Positions 6,242 to 6,463 of a DNA stretch of 6,463 nt are shown here, piece by piece. Position numbers and translations under genes: made by a program. The number at the start of each line of letters is the position of its first letter. Position 1 is the stretch's first letter. The DNA is from an uncultured Clostridia bacterium (GTDB lineage: Bacteria > Bacillota > Clostridia > Oscillospirales > Acutalibacteraceae): NCBI GenBank assembly GCA_946405475.1, contig CAMJHI010000140.1, positions 1-6,463 on the forward strand, read 5' to 3'. The notes beneath the pieces are model-generated. The model saw only the letters and a program-made list of their open reading frames with translations, had not been told where the DNA came from and searched no databases.

Positions 6242-6276
6242 AAAAAACCGCGTCGGACAACCGGCGCGGTTTTTTT
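6242..6276 (+). terminator. Intrinsic terminator of ackA
   Basis: Eleven nt after the ackA stop, a 9-bp stem (6248-6256 with 6261-6269, one G-U pair) closes on an ACAA loop. It is flanked by six A before and seven T after (6270-6276). The A-run lengthens the stem and makes it potentially bidirectional. Nothing visible reads in from the right. Confidence 0.95.
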
Positions 6277-6304
6277 AATTATGAATTAGGAATTAAGAAT
6301 TATG
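6277..6304. repeat. Heptamer array, 4 copies of AATTA(T/G/A)G
   Basis: Units AATTATG, AATTAGG, AATTAAG and AATTATG follow the terminator T-run directly. A degenerate fifth unit (AATGAAA) follows. This is the first of four different 7-bp families in the 187-bp non-coding tail of the window, in which no gene is seen. Confidence 0.85.
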
Positions 6305-6326
6305 AATGAAAGATGGCCGATCAATC

Positions 6327-6347
6327 GCTATCGACTATCCGCTATCG
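6327..6347. repeat. Heptamer array, 3 copies of GCTATCG-type units
   Basis: Units GCTATCG, ACTATCC and GCTATCG belong to the same heptamer family as the arrays at 671-698 and 720-747, about 5.6 kb away on the other side of the gene block. Confidence 0.8.
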
Positions 6348-6373
6348 GCTGACTTCTGCGATCCGCTGAACCC

Positions 6374-6401
6374 GACCTCTGACCTCTTAATTCTGACCTC
6401 T
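6374..6401. repeat. Heptamer array of GACCTCT units
   Basis: Units GACCTCT, GACCTCT, TAATTCT and GACCTCT run in a strict 7-bp register, followed by a degenerate GAACTGC. The third unit resembles the reverse complement of the AATTA-type heptamer at 6277-6304, so families may be mixed inside one array. Confidence 0.8.
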
Positions 6402-6409
6402 GAACTGCG

Positions 6410-6424
6410 AAGGGCTCCGCCCTT
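6410..6424. repeat. Small perfect hairpin within the repeat region
   Basis: AAGGGC (6410-6415) and GCCCTT (6419-6424) pair perfectly around TCC. There is no T-run directly after it, so it is not a clear terminator. It probably belongs to the composite repeat element. Confidence 0.55.
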
Positions 6425-6442
6425 ACCCAAATTATTATACCG

Positions 6443-6463
6443 TTTTTCATTTTTCAGCTTTCA
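6443..6463. repeat. Heptamer array TTTTTCA x2 plus GCTTTCA, running off the window
   Basis: Units TTTTTCA, TTTTTCA and GCTTTCA end exactly at the last base of the window, so the array may continue. It is AT-rich and non-coding. Confidence 0.65.

Noticed and set aside
5047..6243. 398-codon open frame on the minus strand opposite ackA
   Set aside because: It is fully antisense to an unmistakable acetate kinase. Its product is an Ala/Val/His/Asp-rich composition artefact with no family motif, as expected from strong codon bias in GC-rich DNA.
6277..6463. Remnant of an insertion sequence
   Set aside because: No terminal inverted repeats, target duplication or transposase fragment can be seen; only short tandem units and one small hairpin.

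Overview
The window looks like a piece of a GC-rich Clostridia chromosome, most likely from the Oscillospiraceae/Ruminococcaceae. This is inferred from the Gram-positive style lipoproteins, the strong AGGAGG-type ribosome binding sites, the consensus sigma-A-like promoters, the GC-rich genes with AT-richer control regions, and a gene set typical of gut Clostridia. No rRNA, tRNA, CRISPR array, transposase or phage gene is visible.

Layout. Positions 1-623 (minus) hold a PAP2-family membrane phosphatase cut by the left edge. Positions 624-764 are a spacer with two inverted arrays of 7-bp repeats. Positions 765-4827 (minus) hold four tightly packed co-directional genes. In transcription order these are an SGNH/GDSL-hydrolase lipoprotein with a Thr/Lys/Ala-repeat linker, a small DUF4358-type lipoprotein, an MBOAT O-acyltransferase and a DHHW/AlgX-like SGNH protein. 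Positions 4828-5016 are a divergent control region with a near-consensus promoter in each direction. Positions 5017-6231 (plus) are acetate kinase (ackA), followed by a strong intrinsic terminator. Positions 6277-6463 are a non-coding patchwork of four different heptamer repeat families.

How the genes fit together. MBOAT plus a DHHW/AlgX-like partner is the usual core of an envelope-glycan O-acylation system: the MBOAT moves an acyl group, usually acetyl, across the membrane, and the extracytoplasmic SGNH protein places it on or removes it from a polymer. The two lipoproteins in the same operon would act at the outer face of the membrane. One has an SGNH esterase fold that could edit ester groups; the other has no known function. 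The polymer is not identified by this window. Acetate kinase, which interconverts acetate/ATP and acetyl phosphate/ADP, is read from the opposite side of the same 189-bp control region; a functional link with O-acetylation is possible but unproven. PAP2 phosphatases often recycle polyprenyl pyrophosphate or act on lipid phosphates, which would also suit an envelope role.

The most unusual structure is the consistent 7-bp periodicity of the non-coding DNA on both sides of the gene block. The gene content itself is recognisable; I see no clearly new enzyme system here.
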